The notes under the pieces: model-generated
Told to the model about the DNA's origin: nothing
Seen by the model: the letters and a program-made list of their open reading frames with translations, nothing else
Databases searched by the model: none
Position numbers and translations under genes: made by a program
In this document: piece after piece, positions 48,379-56,240 of the stretch
How the letters are laid out: each line of letters opens with the position of its first letter
How positions within the stretch are numbered: position 1 is the stretch's first letter
Assembly: GCA_965227935.1 (NCBI GenBank)
Contig: CBDDGS010000019.1
Location: 2,108,001 to 2,172,000 of the forward strand
DNA: 64,000 nt
Reading direction: 5' to 3'
From: JAWPMT01 sp965227935
GTDB taxonomy: Bacteria > Bacteroidota > Bacteroidia > Cytophagales > Cyclobacteriaceae

Positions 48379-48795
48379 GCGTCATTCAGAGCGGAACGCA
48401 GTGAAGTGAAGAATCTATTGACGCGATTCCCTACTCCATCGTCAAAGATTCTTCGGCGCCCTCAGCAGCAGCGCTTAACTGACGCGAGCAGGACAGCGCC
48501 TCTGAATGACGATGCAAAGGGCGTTCTCGTTTGCTCCGCCACCCGCGTCATTCCTGTGAGCTTGGGCAATCGACTAATTGTAACCTGATATAGAGCGCGA
48601 TACAGTAATCTGGCAGGGTTCCTCAAGTCAATTCAGATTCCTGCATCACAATACATCCGACGTATAGTGAATCATTCTACCGAGTTCGCAGGAATGACGA
48701 ATTGACCTCGCTTCGCAAGTGTCTTCACCGGCGACCAAACGACGCCTACCCGGCATAGGCAGGGATGCCGGCATATCCCTGCCGCGACACTCCGT
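48379..48795. repeat. Composite palindromic repeat, unit 2 (P-Q-S)
   Basis: Same order as unit 1: P 48379-48512, Q 48545-48704, S 48727-48795, about 450 bases downstream of the first. The two units differ by many substitutions, so the duplication is not recent. Confidence 0.75.
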
Positions 48796-48798
48796 TTT

Positions 48799-48959
48799 AT
48801 CAGATCAAAAAATATTGTTGGCAATTCCCGGACCTCGCCGGTAGCACCTGTTCCGGGATCTCCTTGTCTAGGAGGAGGATCGTCATCTAACGTGAGACCC
48901 CGGAATAAATGTGGCCGACCAGGCCCGGGGATTACTGGTCTAATATTTTTTGATCTGAC
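48799..48959. repeat. MITE-like element E3
   Basis: 161 bp with ends ATCAGATCAAAAAATATT (48799-48816) and its near-complement AATATTTTTTGATCTGAC (48942-48959). The inner right part, CCCCGGAATAAATGTGGCCG, is shared with E1 (24.88 kb). Confidence 0.7.
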
Positions 48960-48979
48960 AACCCCAAACACGGCACACC

Positions 48980-49846
48980 CTACCTCCTCCCCATTTGCAT
49001 CAGCAGCAATCCGGAGACGATCAGAATAAAGCTCACGAAGTGAAAGCCATACAGCTCGCTGCCGAAAGGCACGGCGAAGACGGCCACCATTAGGGGAATG
49101 GCATTCATGAATATCGCGGCGCGTGCGGGGCCCAATTGCTTGACACCCATGATCCAGGAGTAGTAGGCGAGCGCCGTACCCGGAAGCCCCATGGCCAGGG
49201 TCGCTACCCAAAACCTGCCGGGTAGTTCCATGGGTGCGGGGCCCGCATCAACCCCGAGTAAAACGGCGAAGCCTGTCAGGCAAAAGAAGTTAGTGAGCAA
49301 AGTGAAGGCTTTGCCCCCAAGCGCTGCGGAATACTTCCTGATCCAAATGTTCTGCAAGGCAAACATCAGACAAGCTATGAGAAAGTACAGATCACCGACT
49401 GCAAACCGGATCTCCAGCACTTTCAAGATCTGGCCGCCGGTCAGCAGATAGATGACGCCCACCAGCGCGAGAACCATTCCGATAATGTCCTTTGGACGGA
49501 TTTTGTGGCCCTGAAAGATGACTGCGAGCAGTACCGTCATCGCGGGATTTAGGGCGAGTATCAATGCGCCATTGACGGCAGAGGTCTCATTGAGGCCTTG
49601 CGTGAAAAAGAAGATGAAACCAAAGAGCCCGACAAATCCCACGAGCAGCGCTCCGCCAATGTGCAGCCGGACCACAGCTGGTGAAGGGAGAGATTTGCCC
49701 ATCAATGCATAGAGGCCGATCACTGCAAACAGAAACCGCCAAAAGGCCGCCACATTGGGTGACATGTACTCCAACATGATCTGCCCCAAGTGAAAATTGA
49801 GGGCCCAGAAGATGATCGCTAAAGAAAGGTAAATGAAACTGTTCAA
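48980..49846 (-). CDS. EamA/DMT-family exporter
   Basis: 288 residues in about ten membrane helices arranged as two EamA repeats. Characteristic segments are FWALNFHLGQIMLEYMSP and FWRFLFAVIGLYAL in the first repeat, and NAIPLMVAVFAVPFGSELYG in the second. Drug/metabolite transporter superfamily; likely exports amino acids or small metabolites. Palindrome P3 lies 11 bp upstream of its start codon (49858 on), so its promoter either sits in or beyond the repeat. Confidence 0.88.
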   Translation of the reverse strand: MNSFIYLSLAIIFWALNFHLGQIMLEYMSPNVAAFWRFLFAVIGLYALMGKSLPSPAVVRLHIGGALLVGFVGLFGFIFFFTQGLNETSAVNGALILALNPAMTVLLAVIFQGHKIRPKDIIGMVLALVGVIYLLTGGQILKVLEIRFAVGDLYFLIACLMFALQNIWIRKYSAALGGKAFTLLTNFFCLTGFAVLLGVDAGPAPMELPGRFWVATLAMGLPGTALAYYSWIMGVKQLGPARAAIFMNAIPLMVAVFAVPFGSELYGFHFVSFILIVSGLLLMQMGRR

Positions 49847-49857
49847 GGCATTTCCTC

Positions 49858-49961
49858 CGTCATTCAGACCGGAACGTAGTGTAGGGAAGAATCTTCGACG
49901 GAGGATAGGTGAATCGCGTCAAGAGATTCTTCGCTTCATTCCATTCCGCTCTGAATGACGA
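49858..49961. repeat. P-type palindromic repeat P3
   Basis: Ends CGTCATTCAGACCGG and CGCTCTGAATGACG, inner GAAGAATCT/AGATTCTTC. Same family as the P segments at 47.9 and 48.4 kb, here directly upstream of the EamA gene. Confidence 0.7.
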
Positions 49962-50095
49962 GATATCAATTTCAGATTTCAAAGGCGGTGGCGTGTGACC
50001 TCACAAACCAAGCGCCAAAGGTGCATCAATTAAAGGAATACCAGCTATTCAGAATCAGCTGATACGCCGGCAGGGATGATAGCTACGCGACATCG

Positions 50096-51088
50096 CTACG
50101 CATATGCCATCTCGCGATTGTACTTGTTGCGATACTCGAGTGGCGTAAGGCCCGTGTACTTTTTGAAGAGGCCTCGGAAGGTCTTGTCATCCGTGTAGCT
50201 GGAGGCGAACATTACCTGGTGAACAGACAACGTCGAGGACTCCAGCTTTTTCTTCGCTGCTTCGATGCGCACCCGCTGAATGTACTCGATAGGCGTATTG
50301 CTGGTCGCTTTCTTGAACCGCCTGACGAAGTTGCGGCTGCTGGTGGCCACCATGTCTGCGAGTGACTCCACACTCAGCTTCTCGGCATAGTGCAGTTCGA
50401 TGTACTCCTGCACAGTTTTGATCCCGTCGTCGGTGTGGTCCTTTTGGCCGTTGAAAATGACAAACTGGTTTTGGTCAATGCGATCAAACTCAATCTCTGA
50501 AACCTTGGAGCACCAGATGGCATTCTCTCTGCCATAGTATTTCTCTACCAGGTGTAACAGCAGATTCAGGAAGGAGTAAGCTCCCCCACTGGAATAAATG
50601 CCGTTGTCTTCATTGATGACCTTGTCGGGGAGCAGGTTGACACCGGGATAGCGCCTCTTAAAATGGTCATGGGTCAGCCAATGGGTGGCGCAGGACTTAC
50701 CCTGCATGAGGCCTGTCTCGGCCAGCAGGAAGGCCCCGCGGCACAGACTGGCGATCTCGGCATTGTTTTCTATGCGCTGGCGACGCATCCAACCCACAAA
50801 CGGGCGATTCATCTCGATCTGCTTCTCCATGTCCCCGGCAATGCCAGCCACAATGATCAGATCCGTCTTTTCGACTTCGTCGATAGACTTCGTCGGATTG
50901 ACTGCGAAGAACTCCTTATATATATGTGGCTCCTTCGTCATGCCGACCAGATCGATCTCAAACAGGTCTTCCGGGTGGCCCTGCTGTCGCTTGCGATAGT
51001 TATTGGCCATCTGAAACAGGTTCATAGAACCGATGATGGTGTCAACGATGGCTATTCCTACCGGTACGACAATGCTTACGTGCTTCAT
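50096..51088 (-). CDS. GlxA-type AraC-family transcriptional regulator
   Basis: 330 residues from the ATG at 51088 (MKHVSIVVPVGIAIVDTI); the frame is open to 51202 but without a sensible N-terminus. Residues ~1-190 form a DJ-1/PfpI-like domain, with the nucleophile-elbow region SLCRGAFLLAETGLMQGKSC. Residues ~220-325 are the AraC DNA-binding domain: LADMVATSSRNFVRRFKKATS and SYTDDKTFRGLFKKYTGLTP are its two helix-turn-helix motifs. It is divergent from the ABM gene by 112 bp and probably controls it and the next gene. Ligand unknown. Confidence 0.92.
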   Translation of the reverse strand: MKHVSIVVPVGIAIVDTIIGSMNLFQMANNYRKRQQGHPEDLFEIDLVGMTKEPHIYKEFFAVNPTKSIDEVEKTDLIIVAGIAGDMEKQIEMNRPFVGWMRRQRIENNAEIASLCRGAFLLAETGLMQGKSCATHWLTHDHFKRRYPGVNLLPDKVINEDNGIYSSGGAYSFLNLLLHLVEKYYGRENAIWCSKVSEIEFDRIDQNQFVIFNGQKDHTDDGIKTVQEYIELHYAEKLSVESLADMVATSSRNFVRRFKKATSNTPIEYIQRVRIEAAKKKLESSTLSVHQVMFASSYTDDKTFRGLFKKYTGLTPLEYRNKYNREMAYA

Positions 51089-51093
51089 GAATA

Positions 51094-51101
51094 CAAAGCT
51101 A
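51094..51101 (-). promoter_or_regulatory. Candidate -7 element of the GlxA-type gene
   Basis: TAGCTTTG on the minus strand fits the Bacteroidota -7 consensus TAnnTTTG, with TTGA 19 bases upstream. It is only about 6 bases from the ATG, so the transcript would be nearly leaderless, or the match is accidental. Confidence 0.35.
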
Positions 51102-51151
51102 AACCCACATGTTGTCATAATCAACCCCTTAGCATGTCCGAAAATACCCCC

Positions 51152-51180
51152 TTTACGGGTGTGATTATGCCATACATTTG
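51152..51180 (+). promoter_or_regulatory. Candidate promoter of the ABM operon
   Basis: TACATTTG (51173-51180) is an exact match to the Bacteroidota -7 consensus TAnnTTTG. A TTTA sequence at 51152-51155 is 17 bases upstream, near the -33 position. The ATG lies 20 bases downstream of the -7 element, giving a short leader. Confidence 0.5.
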
Positions 51181-51200
51181 TCTCATAAACATTCAAAAAC

Positions 51201-51578
51201 ATGGAAACGCAAAATCAGAACATCACCGTATTTTACAAGTGGACAGCCAACCCTGGCAAGTTTGACGAACTGAAATCCATCTATGACAATGTCTTCACTG
51301 AGATGAGAGACAATGAGCCTGGCACGCTCGGCATGGACTATTACTTCGATGAGGAGCAGCAGGCGATCGTCGTTAATGACACCTTCGCTGACGGCGCGGC
51401 ACTGGGTGCGCACTTGATGGGCACAGCTGCACACCACTTCCCGCAGCTTGTGCAAATCGCGAAGCCCGGTCCTTTCTTCTTCTGTGGCAATGTCCCTGAG
51501 GAACTGAAGCAGGCTGCCATCGGCATGAACATGGGCGCAGAGTTCAGCAATCCGATTTCTGGATTTTCCAGGGGGTGA
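51201..51578 (+). CDS. Antibiotic biosynthesis monooxygenase-like (ABM) protein
   Basis: 125 residues, a dimeric ferredoxin-like ABM fold: NITVFYKWTANPGKFDELKS, TLGMDYYFDEEQQAIVVNDTF, then LMGTAAHHFPQLVQIAKPGPFFFCG. It closely resembles each half of the longer protein encoded 250 bp downstream, indicating duplication. No signal peptide, so cytoplasmic. Members remove or oxidise small aromatics or bind haem; specificity unknown. Expressed from a well-formed TACATTTG promoter and divergent from the GlxA regulator. Confidence 0.85.
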   Translation: METQNQNITVFYKWTANPGKFDELKSIYDNVFTEMRDNEPGTLGMDYYFDEEQQAIVVNDTFADGAALGAHLMGTAAHHFPQLVQIAKPGPFFFCGNVPEELKQAAIGMNMGAEFSNPISGFSRG

Positions 51579-51636
51579 CTCGCTCTCCTCAGACGCCATC
51601 GGAGACGACCGATTAAGAAGAAACTCCCCTCTCCTT

Positions 51637-51780
51637 CGTCATTCAGACCAGATTCCGATGTTTATCGGAAGGCGGGGGACGCCCAGTCGGAAGAATCTCT
51701 TGACGAAGGAGATCGGGAATTCGCCTCTCGCGTCAAAGAGATCCTTCGGTCGGGTTAACACCCTCCCTCTGGATGACGCG
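51637..51780. repeat. P-type palindromic repeat P4
   Basis: Begins CGTCATTCAGACC and ends CTCTGGATGACGCG, with GAAGAATCT/AGAGATCCTTC inside. Occupies most of the gap between the two ABM-like genes, and may form a strong hairpin in a shared transcript. Confidence 0.65.
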
Positions 51781-51827
51781 AAGGGAGTTCTCCCCACATT
51801 TCTCACCTTTTCAAAACCCCTACAATC

Positions 51828-52694
51828 ATGACCATCCAACAAGAAGCACTAGCCGCCCATCTGCAGGCACCGTCCCAGCTGGGCGACGAAATAAGCATCA
51901 CCGGTAAATGGGTGCCCACCAAAAAGGGCGGCCTGTTCACTCAATCTCCTGAATCAAAGGCCCTCGTCACCGAATGGGAAGCCATTCACCAGGCTGCGCG
52001 CCATCACGGAGGCATGCTCTCTACGGAGATCAACCACGGTGTGGGACAAGACGCCGTCCTGGTACACCACGTATTTAAGAATGCGGCCTCGCTTGTGGAC
52101 TACTTCAACACCACTGCGACCGAGCATCAGCCGGCACTATCGCAGATTGCTAAACCGGAGCAGCATCTGGTAAGGGGCATGACCATCGCTTCGGAAGTGA
52201 AAGAGGCCCTTAAAAGCAAAAACGTAGATGCCGCTTATGGCGAGCACCTTTTCAGCTACGTAAAGCACGACTACCAGCGCCCCGATCCCGAGACGGCCAT
52301 TCAAGTGACCGCCAAATGGACATGCAAGCCGGGTGTGGATGCCAAAGATGAGCTGACGTACTGGTGGCAAATGGTCGGCACGGACGCCTTCGATATGGAA
52401 AAGGGGTTGGTGCGATTTGAAGTGTATGACGTGCCTGGCGAGAATGCGCTGATCATCCATGAGACCTTCGACAACACGGATGAGCTGAAGTTCCACCTAA
52501 CGAAAGGAACTGCTCACAAGTACAAGAAGGACATCGACAAGATCGCGGCTCCTGAGTGCTACTTCTTCCGGGGCCCTGTTTCGTGGACGATCAGAACGTA
52601 TTCGAAGTTCATGGGTCTTCCCGCTACCTATTCGAGCCTTGGCAATCAGTTCGTACAGCCCGGCGGGAATATGAGCGACGGCTTGACTTCATAG
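51828..52694 (+). CDS. Protein with two fused ABM-like domains
   Basis: 288 residues holding two tandem copies of the ABM-like fold. First copy ~20-130: ISITGKWVPTKKGG, AVLVHHVFKNAASLVDYF, LSQIAKPEQHLVRG. Second copy ~160-260: IQVTAKWTCKPGVDAKDEL, ENALIIHETFDNTDELKFHL, IDKIAAPECYFFRGPVS. Both copies resemble the preceding 125-residue protein, so the three domains share an origin. No signal peptide. It could form an internal pseudo-dimer of the ABM kind. Probably regulated with its neighbour by the GlxA-type gene. Confidence 0.78.
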   Translation: MTIQQEALAAHLQAPSQLGDEISITGKWVPTKKGGLFTQSPESKALVTEWEAIHQAARHHGGMLSTEINHGVGQDAVLVHHVFKNAASLVDYFNTTATEHQPALSQIAKPEQHLVRGMTIASEVKEALKSKNVDAAYGEHLFSYVKHDYQRPDPETAIQVTAKWTCKPGVDAKDELTYWWQMVGTDAFDMEKGLVRFEVYDVPGENALIIHETFDNTDELKFHLTKGTAHKYKKDIDKIAAPECYFFRGPVSWTIRTYSKFMGLPATYSSLGNQFVQPGGNMSDGLTS

Positions 52695-52774
52695 CCGGGA
52701 CCTGGCCCTAACCCGAGACTTTGGCTCCGAGGGGTGGCGGCACACCCGCTCAGCGCCGGTGTAGCCGCAAGGCC

Positions 52775-52842
52775 TGCCCTAAAGTGGCGAGGACCTGGGG
52801 TCGTCGATCACAGCGATAAGCGTCCTCTCGCACTTTAGGGCA
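52775..52842. terminator. Hairpin between convergent genes
   Basis: TGCCCTAAAGTGGCGAGGAC (52775-52794) pairs with GTCCTCTCGCACTTTAGGGCA (52822-52842), a stem of about 20 bp with one bulge and a 27-base loop. It sits between the ABM-fusion gene (+) and pntB (-), the expected place for a two-way terminator, although no T-run follows. Confidence 0.55.
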
Positions 52843-52870
52843 ACTGCGGTGGGGCGTCCCTAGATCAACT

Positions 52871-54271
52871 TTAATCCAGCGCCTTTACCTCATCAATGAG
52901 TCCCTGAATAGAGCTTTTGGCGTCGCCAAAAAGCATGTTGGTTCGCTCGTGAAAGAACAGCGGATTTTGGATGCCGGAGTACCCGAAGTTCATGCTCCGC
53001 TTGAGGACGATCGACTTCTTCGCCTGGAGGATCTCTAAGATCGGCATACCATAGATCGGGCTCGCAGGGTCATCCAACGCCGCAGGGTTGACCACGTCAT
53101 TGGCGCCGACGACGATGCAAACGTCCGTGTCCTTGAAGGCGGCATTCGCATCATCCAGGTCAAGCAGCGATGGGTACGGCACATCGGCTTCAGCAAGCAA
53201 TACATTCATATGACCCGGCATCCGGCCTGCCACGGGATGGATGGCATATTTCACCGCCACCCCATGTTTCTGAAGTAGGTCGTCCAGCTCTTTGCAGGTC
53301 TTCTGAGCCTGGGCGACCGCCATGCCGTAACCGGGGATAAAAATGACCTGATTGGCATATCGAAGCAGGATGGCGACTTCGGCCGCATTGGTCTCGCGAA
53401 CGATCTGCTCGCCCGCCGCGATGGCAGTACCTCCGCCCCCAAATCCACCGATGATCACATTGAACAGTGATCTGTTCATGGCCTTACACATCAACACCGT
53501 GAGGATGGTACCAGAAGAACCGACGAGGATCCCGCCGATCAGCATGGCCTGATTGCCATAGACGATCCCTGCCAATGCCGCTGCGACACCCGTGAAAGCA
53601 TTGAGGAGTGAAATGACGACGGGCATGTCCGCACCACCAATGGGCTGAACGAATGTGATCCCGTAAAGCAAAGCCGCGCCAAGAATGATCAGTGGCAAAA
53701 CAAAAGATCCGTCAGGCATGAAGATGCGATAAGCGATCAAACCCAGGATCGCCACCAGCATCACAATGTTGATGACCTTCATCCCAGCGATCTTCTTGTC
53801 CTGGATCTTGCCAGCCAGCTTGCCATAGGCGATCATGCTACCGGTGAAAGCCACACCGCCAACAAACATCGCGAGGTGTGTCGTCAGGTGTCGTCCGAGG
53901 ATGACCTCCTGCCCTGCCGCAAACAAGGGCTGAAAGTTGTACAACTCAATCAATGAAATGGCTACGGCACACGCGCCTCCCAATCCATTGAACAGCGAGA
54001 CGAGCTCGGGCATGGCCGTCATCTCCACACGCTTGGAGACCACCAGGCCAATGGTAGATCCGATGGCTAGGGCTATGATGATCAGCAGGTAATTGTTGTT
54101 CCCCTGCTCCAGGGGTTGAAGGGCACTGGTAAGAATCGCCAGTCCCATCCCGGAGGCGGCGATGAAGTTTCCTTTGCGGGCGGTGGCCGGGCTACTCAAG
54201 CGACGTAGTCCGACGATCAGCAATACAACGGATACGAGGTAAGCAGAATTGATCAGGGCTTGGATTTCCAT
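52871..54271 (-). CDS. pntB: NAD(P) transhydrogenase subunit beta
   Basis: 466 residues, the normal length. Nine membrane helices occupy the first 260 residues, and the NADP(H)-binding domain III the rest, with FIPGYGMAVAQAQ (the GYGMAVAQAQ NADP loop), VKYAIHPVAGRMPGHMNVLL and DVCIVVGANDVVNPAA. It couples proton entry to hydride transfer from NADH to NADP+. Last gene of pntAa-pntAb-pntB, 3 bp after pntAb. Confidence 0.97.
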   Translation of the reverse strand: MEIQALINSAYLVSVVLLIVGLRRLSSPATARKGNFIAASGMGLAILTSALQPLEQGNNNYLLIIIALAIGSTIGLVVSKRVEMTAMPELVSLFNGLGGACAVAISLIELYNFQPLFAAGQEVILGRHLTTHLAMFVGGVAFTGSMIAYGKLAGKIQDKKIAGMKVINIVMLVAILGLIAYRIFMPDGSFVLPLIILGAALLYGITFVQPIGGADMPVVISLLNAFTGVAAALAGIVYGNQAMLIGGILVGSSGTILTVLMCKAMNRSLFNVIIGGFGGGGTAIAAGEQIVRETNAAEVAILLRYANQVIFIPGYGMAVAQAQKTCKELDDLLQKHGVAVKYAIHPVAGRMPGHMNVLLAEADVPYPSLLDLDDANAAFKDTDVCIVVGANDVVNPAALDDPASPIYGMPILEILQAKKSIVLKRSMNFGYSGIQNPLFFHERTNMLFGDAKSSIQGLIDEVKALD

Positions 54272-54274
54272 GGC

Positions 54275-54580
54275 TTACTTCTTCTTGAACATTTCCAACA
54301 TCCTGTCCGTGACGGCATGTCCACCGACGACGTTGATCGTACCGAGGATGATGCCGACGAAGCCGAGCGACAGGGACAGGTAGTCATTGGCCTCGGACTG
54401 GCGCACTAACAAAATAGCCCCGATAATCACGACGCCACTGATGGCGTTGGCACCAGACATCAAGGGTGTATGCAGTACGGTGGGGACTTTGGAGATTACC
54501 TCAAATCCCAGATATACCGCCAGGACTACCATGTAGATCTGTGCAGGGTAGTTGGCGAGAAATTCGAAGAAAGTGTTCAT
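54275..54580 (-). CDS. pntAb: NAD(P) transhydrogenase membrane subunit alpha-2
   Basis: 101 residues, three to four membrane helices (YMVVLAVYLGFEVISKVP, GVVIIGAILLV, GFVGIILGTINVVGG). HTPLMSGANAISG is the conserved loop of domain II. As in many bacteria, the alpha chain is split into two genes here. It overlaps pntAa by 4 bp (ATGA). Confidence 0.95.
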   Translation of the reverse strand: MNTFFEFLANYPAQIYMVVLAVYLGFEVISKVPTVLHTPLMSGANAISGVVIIGAILLVRQSEANDYLSLSLGFVGIILGTINVVGGHAVTDRMLEMFKKK

Positions 54581-55671
54581 GATGCCTCTTTGACGATGGG
54601 TGGATCTCCAAGGAAGCTCTCGGCGACAATCTCATGTTCAAAGTTGAGCTCGCCATCCTGGAAGATGAATTTGATGAAGTTGAAAAGGTTGTTGGCAAAG
54701 AGCTTGCTCGCGGCCACAGGCAGCTGATTATGCAACTTGGAGTCACCCAGTACCGTGACATTGTTGACCACAATCTCTTTGTCGTTTTCCGTGACTTCGC
54801 AGTTGCCACCGGTGGAGGCTGCCATGTCTACGATGACACTGCCGGGTTTCATTTCTTTGACTGTACGCGCTTCGAGAAGCTTGGGCGCTTCCCTTCCAGG
54901 AATCTGCGCCGTGCAAATCACGGCATCAGCCTTCAACGCTCGCTCATGGATCAGCTCTCGTTGTCGACTTTGGTATTCTTCGGATTGGGTGACGGCATAA
55001 CCCCCTGCTTGTGCGTCTTCCTGACTTCCCTCCACCTCGATGAAAGAGGCTCCGAGGCTCTGCACTTCCTCTCTCACCGCCGAGCGAACGTCGAACGCTT
55101 CGACCACGGCGCCAAGTCTACGGGCTGTGGCAATGGCTTGCAATCCAGCGACACCTGCACCTAGCACGAGCACCCTCGCCGGAGGAATGGTGCCAGCAGC
55201 GGTGGTCATCATCGGAAAGTATCCAGGAAAGCGCTCCGCTGCGCTTACGACAGCTTTGTATCCCGCCAGAGACGAAAGCGCCGACAAAACATCCATGGAC
55301 TGTGCCACAGAGGATCTGGGCAACTTATCGAGACTAAAGACCATCAGGTCGCTCTTCTCCAACTGATCAGCCCACTCCGGTTGAAACCGGGCATTGAGCT
55401 GTCCAATCAATACTGCATTGGACTTGGCCTTTGCAATGTCGGTGGGATCAAGTTTCGATACGGTCACCAAAATGTCAGAGGTCTTGAGGACGTCATCGCG
55501 GTCTGTGACCTTCACCCCTGCTTCTTCGTAGGGTTCGTCTCCAAAAAGGGACGACTTGCCTGCACCGCTCTCCATGGCCACGTCGTAATCCATCTTGATG
55601 AGCTTTTTGGCCACATCGGGGACGACCGCCACCAATGGATCGGTGGTGCATTTCAATATTCCAATCTGCAT
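54577..55671 (-). CDS. pntAa: NAD(P) transhydrogenase subunit alpha-1
   Basis: 364 residues from the ATG at 55671 (MQIGILKCTTDP), as in homologues; the ATG at 55704 adds eleven residues. NAD-binding domain I: VLVLGAGVAGLQAIATARRLGA is the Rossmann GxGxxG motif, and EVQSLGASFIEV and SVIVDMAAS are also conserved. It supplies NADH to the proton-pumping complex. First gene of the operon. Confidence 0.95.
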   Translation of the reverse strand: MQIGILKCTTDPLVAVVPDVAKKLIKMDYDVAMESGAGKSSLFGDEPYEEAGVKVTDRDDVLKTSDILVTVSKLDPTDIAKAKSNAVLIGQLNARFQPEWADQLEKSDLMVFSLDKLPRSSVAQSMDVLSALSSLAGYKAVVSAAERFPGYFPMMTTAAGTIPPARVLVLGAGVAGLQAIATARRLGAVVEAFDVRSAVREEVQSLGASFIEVEGSQEDAQAGGYAVTQSEEYQSRQRELIHERALKADAVICTAQIPGREAPKLLEARTVKEMKPGSVIVDMAASTGGNCEVTENDKEIVVNNVTVLGDSKLHNQLPVAASKLFANNLFNFIKFIFQDGELNFEHEIVAESFLGDPPIVKEAS

Positions 55672-55841
55672 GAATTCAAAAAATTTGGGTTTCGCCAGCG
55701 GCAAAATGCCGGGGTGAACTTAGTCAATGTGACTGTTTATGCCAACAAATCTCCCGGTGATTTAAGTCCTGACTAACTACGACTTATGTCGTCATTTGCC
55801 CTCCCCTCCCTTCAATCTCAGCAAGAAAATTTCACTCAATA

Positions 55842-55902
55842 TCTAGATTATAGAACAAATATCGATTGAAGCCGTTATCATTGTCTACAAAATAGAACAA
55901 AT
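55842..55902. promoter_or_regulatory. Candidate operator upstream of the second padR
   Basis: A 19-bp direct repeat, TCTAGATTATAGAACAAAT (55842-55860) and TCTACAAAATAGAACAAAT (55884-55902), 16 of 19 identical, 42 bp apart (four helical turns). The second unit with its lead forms an imperfect palindrome TTGTCTA ... TAGAACAA. It ends 3 bases before the padR ATG. It differs from the operator of the first padR operon. Confidence 0.5.
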
Positions 55903-55905
55903 GCC

Positions 55906-56238
55906 ATGAGCAAAGACTATTTGGGAGAATTCGAAGAGTTGGTACTGCTGGTGATCGCCTTGCTTGGAGATGATGCCTACGGACTCGGCGTCCGTGATGA
56001 GATCAAGGAGCAAACCGGGAGGTCCACTACTATTGGCGCCGTGCATGCCACCATCGCGAGGCTGGAAAAAAAAGGCTTTGTCGAGACTTACATTGGCGGT
56101 GCCTCTCACGCACGAGGGGGCCGACGCAAGCGATTGATCCAACTCACCCAGACGGGCAAAAGCGTCCTGGCGAAGAGCCGCGAAACAAAAATTAAACTTT
56201 GGGATCAAATCCCTGATATCGTCACCCAAGGCAACTGA
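55906..56238 (+). CDS. PadR-family transcriptional regulator
   Basis: 110 residues. Winged helix: EFEELVLLVIALLGDDAYGLGV, STTIGAVHATIARLEKKGFVE and the wing GGRRKRLIQLTQTGKSVL. A short C-terminal helix follows. Two bases separate it from the ftsX start, so the genes are surely co-transcribed. It is not closely similar to the PadR at 7.6 kb. Probably represses its own operon from the repeat upstream. Confidence 0.94.
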   Translation: MSKDYLGEFEELVLLVIALLGDDAYGLGVRDEIKEQTGRSTTIGAVHATIARLEKKGFVETYIGGASHARGGRRKRLIQLTQTGKSVLAKSRETKIKLWDQIPDIVTQGN

Positions 56239-56240
56239 TT

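Larger units (their letters stand above)
47826..48979. other. Repeat-filled intergenic region
   Basis: 1154 bases between the dehalogenase and EamA genes with no gene. It contains two successive copies of a composite repeat (47926-48360 and 48379-48795) and then the MITE-like element E3 (48799-48959). Open frames here run through repeats on both strands. Confidence 0.75.

Noticed and set aside
47710..48588. Several 60-110-codon frames on both strands
   Set aside because: They are made of P, Q and S palindromes and repeat with the repeat units, or extend from the dehalogenase tail.
47926..48795. Possible CRISPR array
   Set aside because: Only two long, divergent composite units with internal palindromes; no short regular repeats or unique spacers, and no cas genes.
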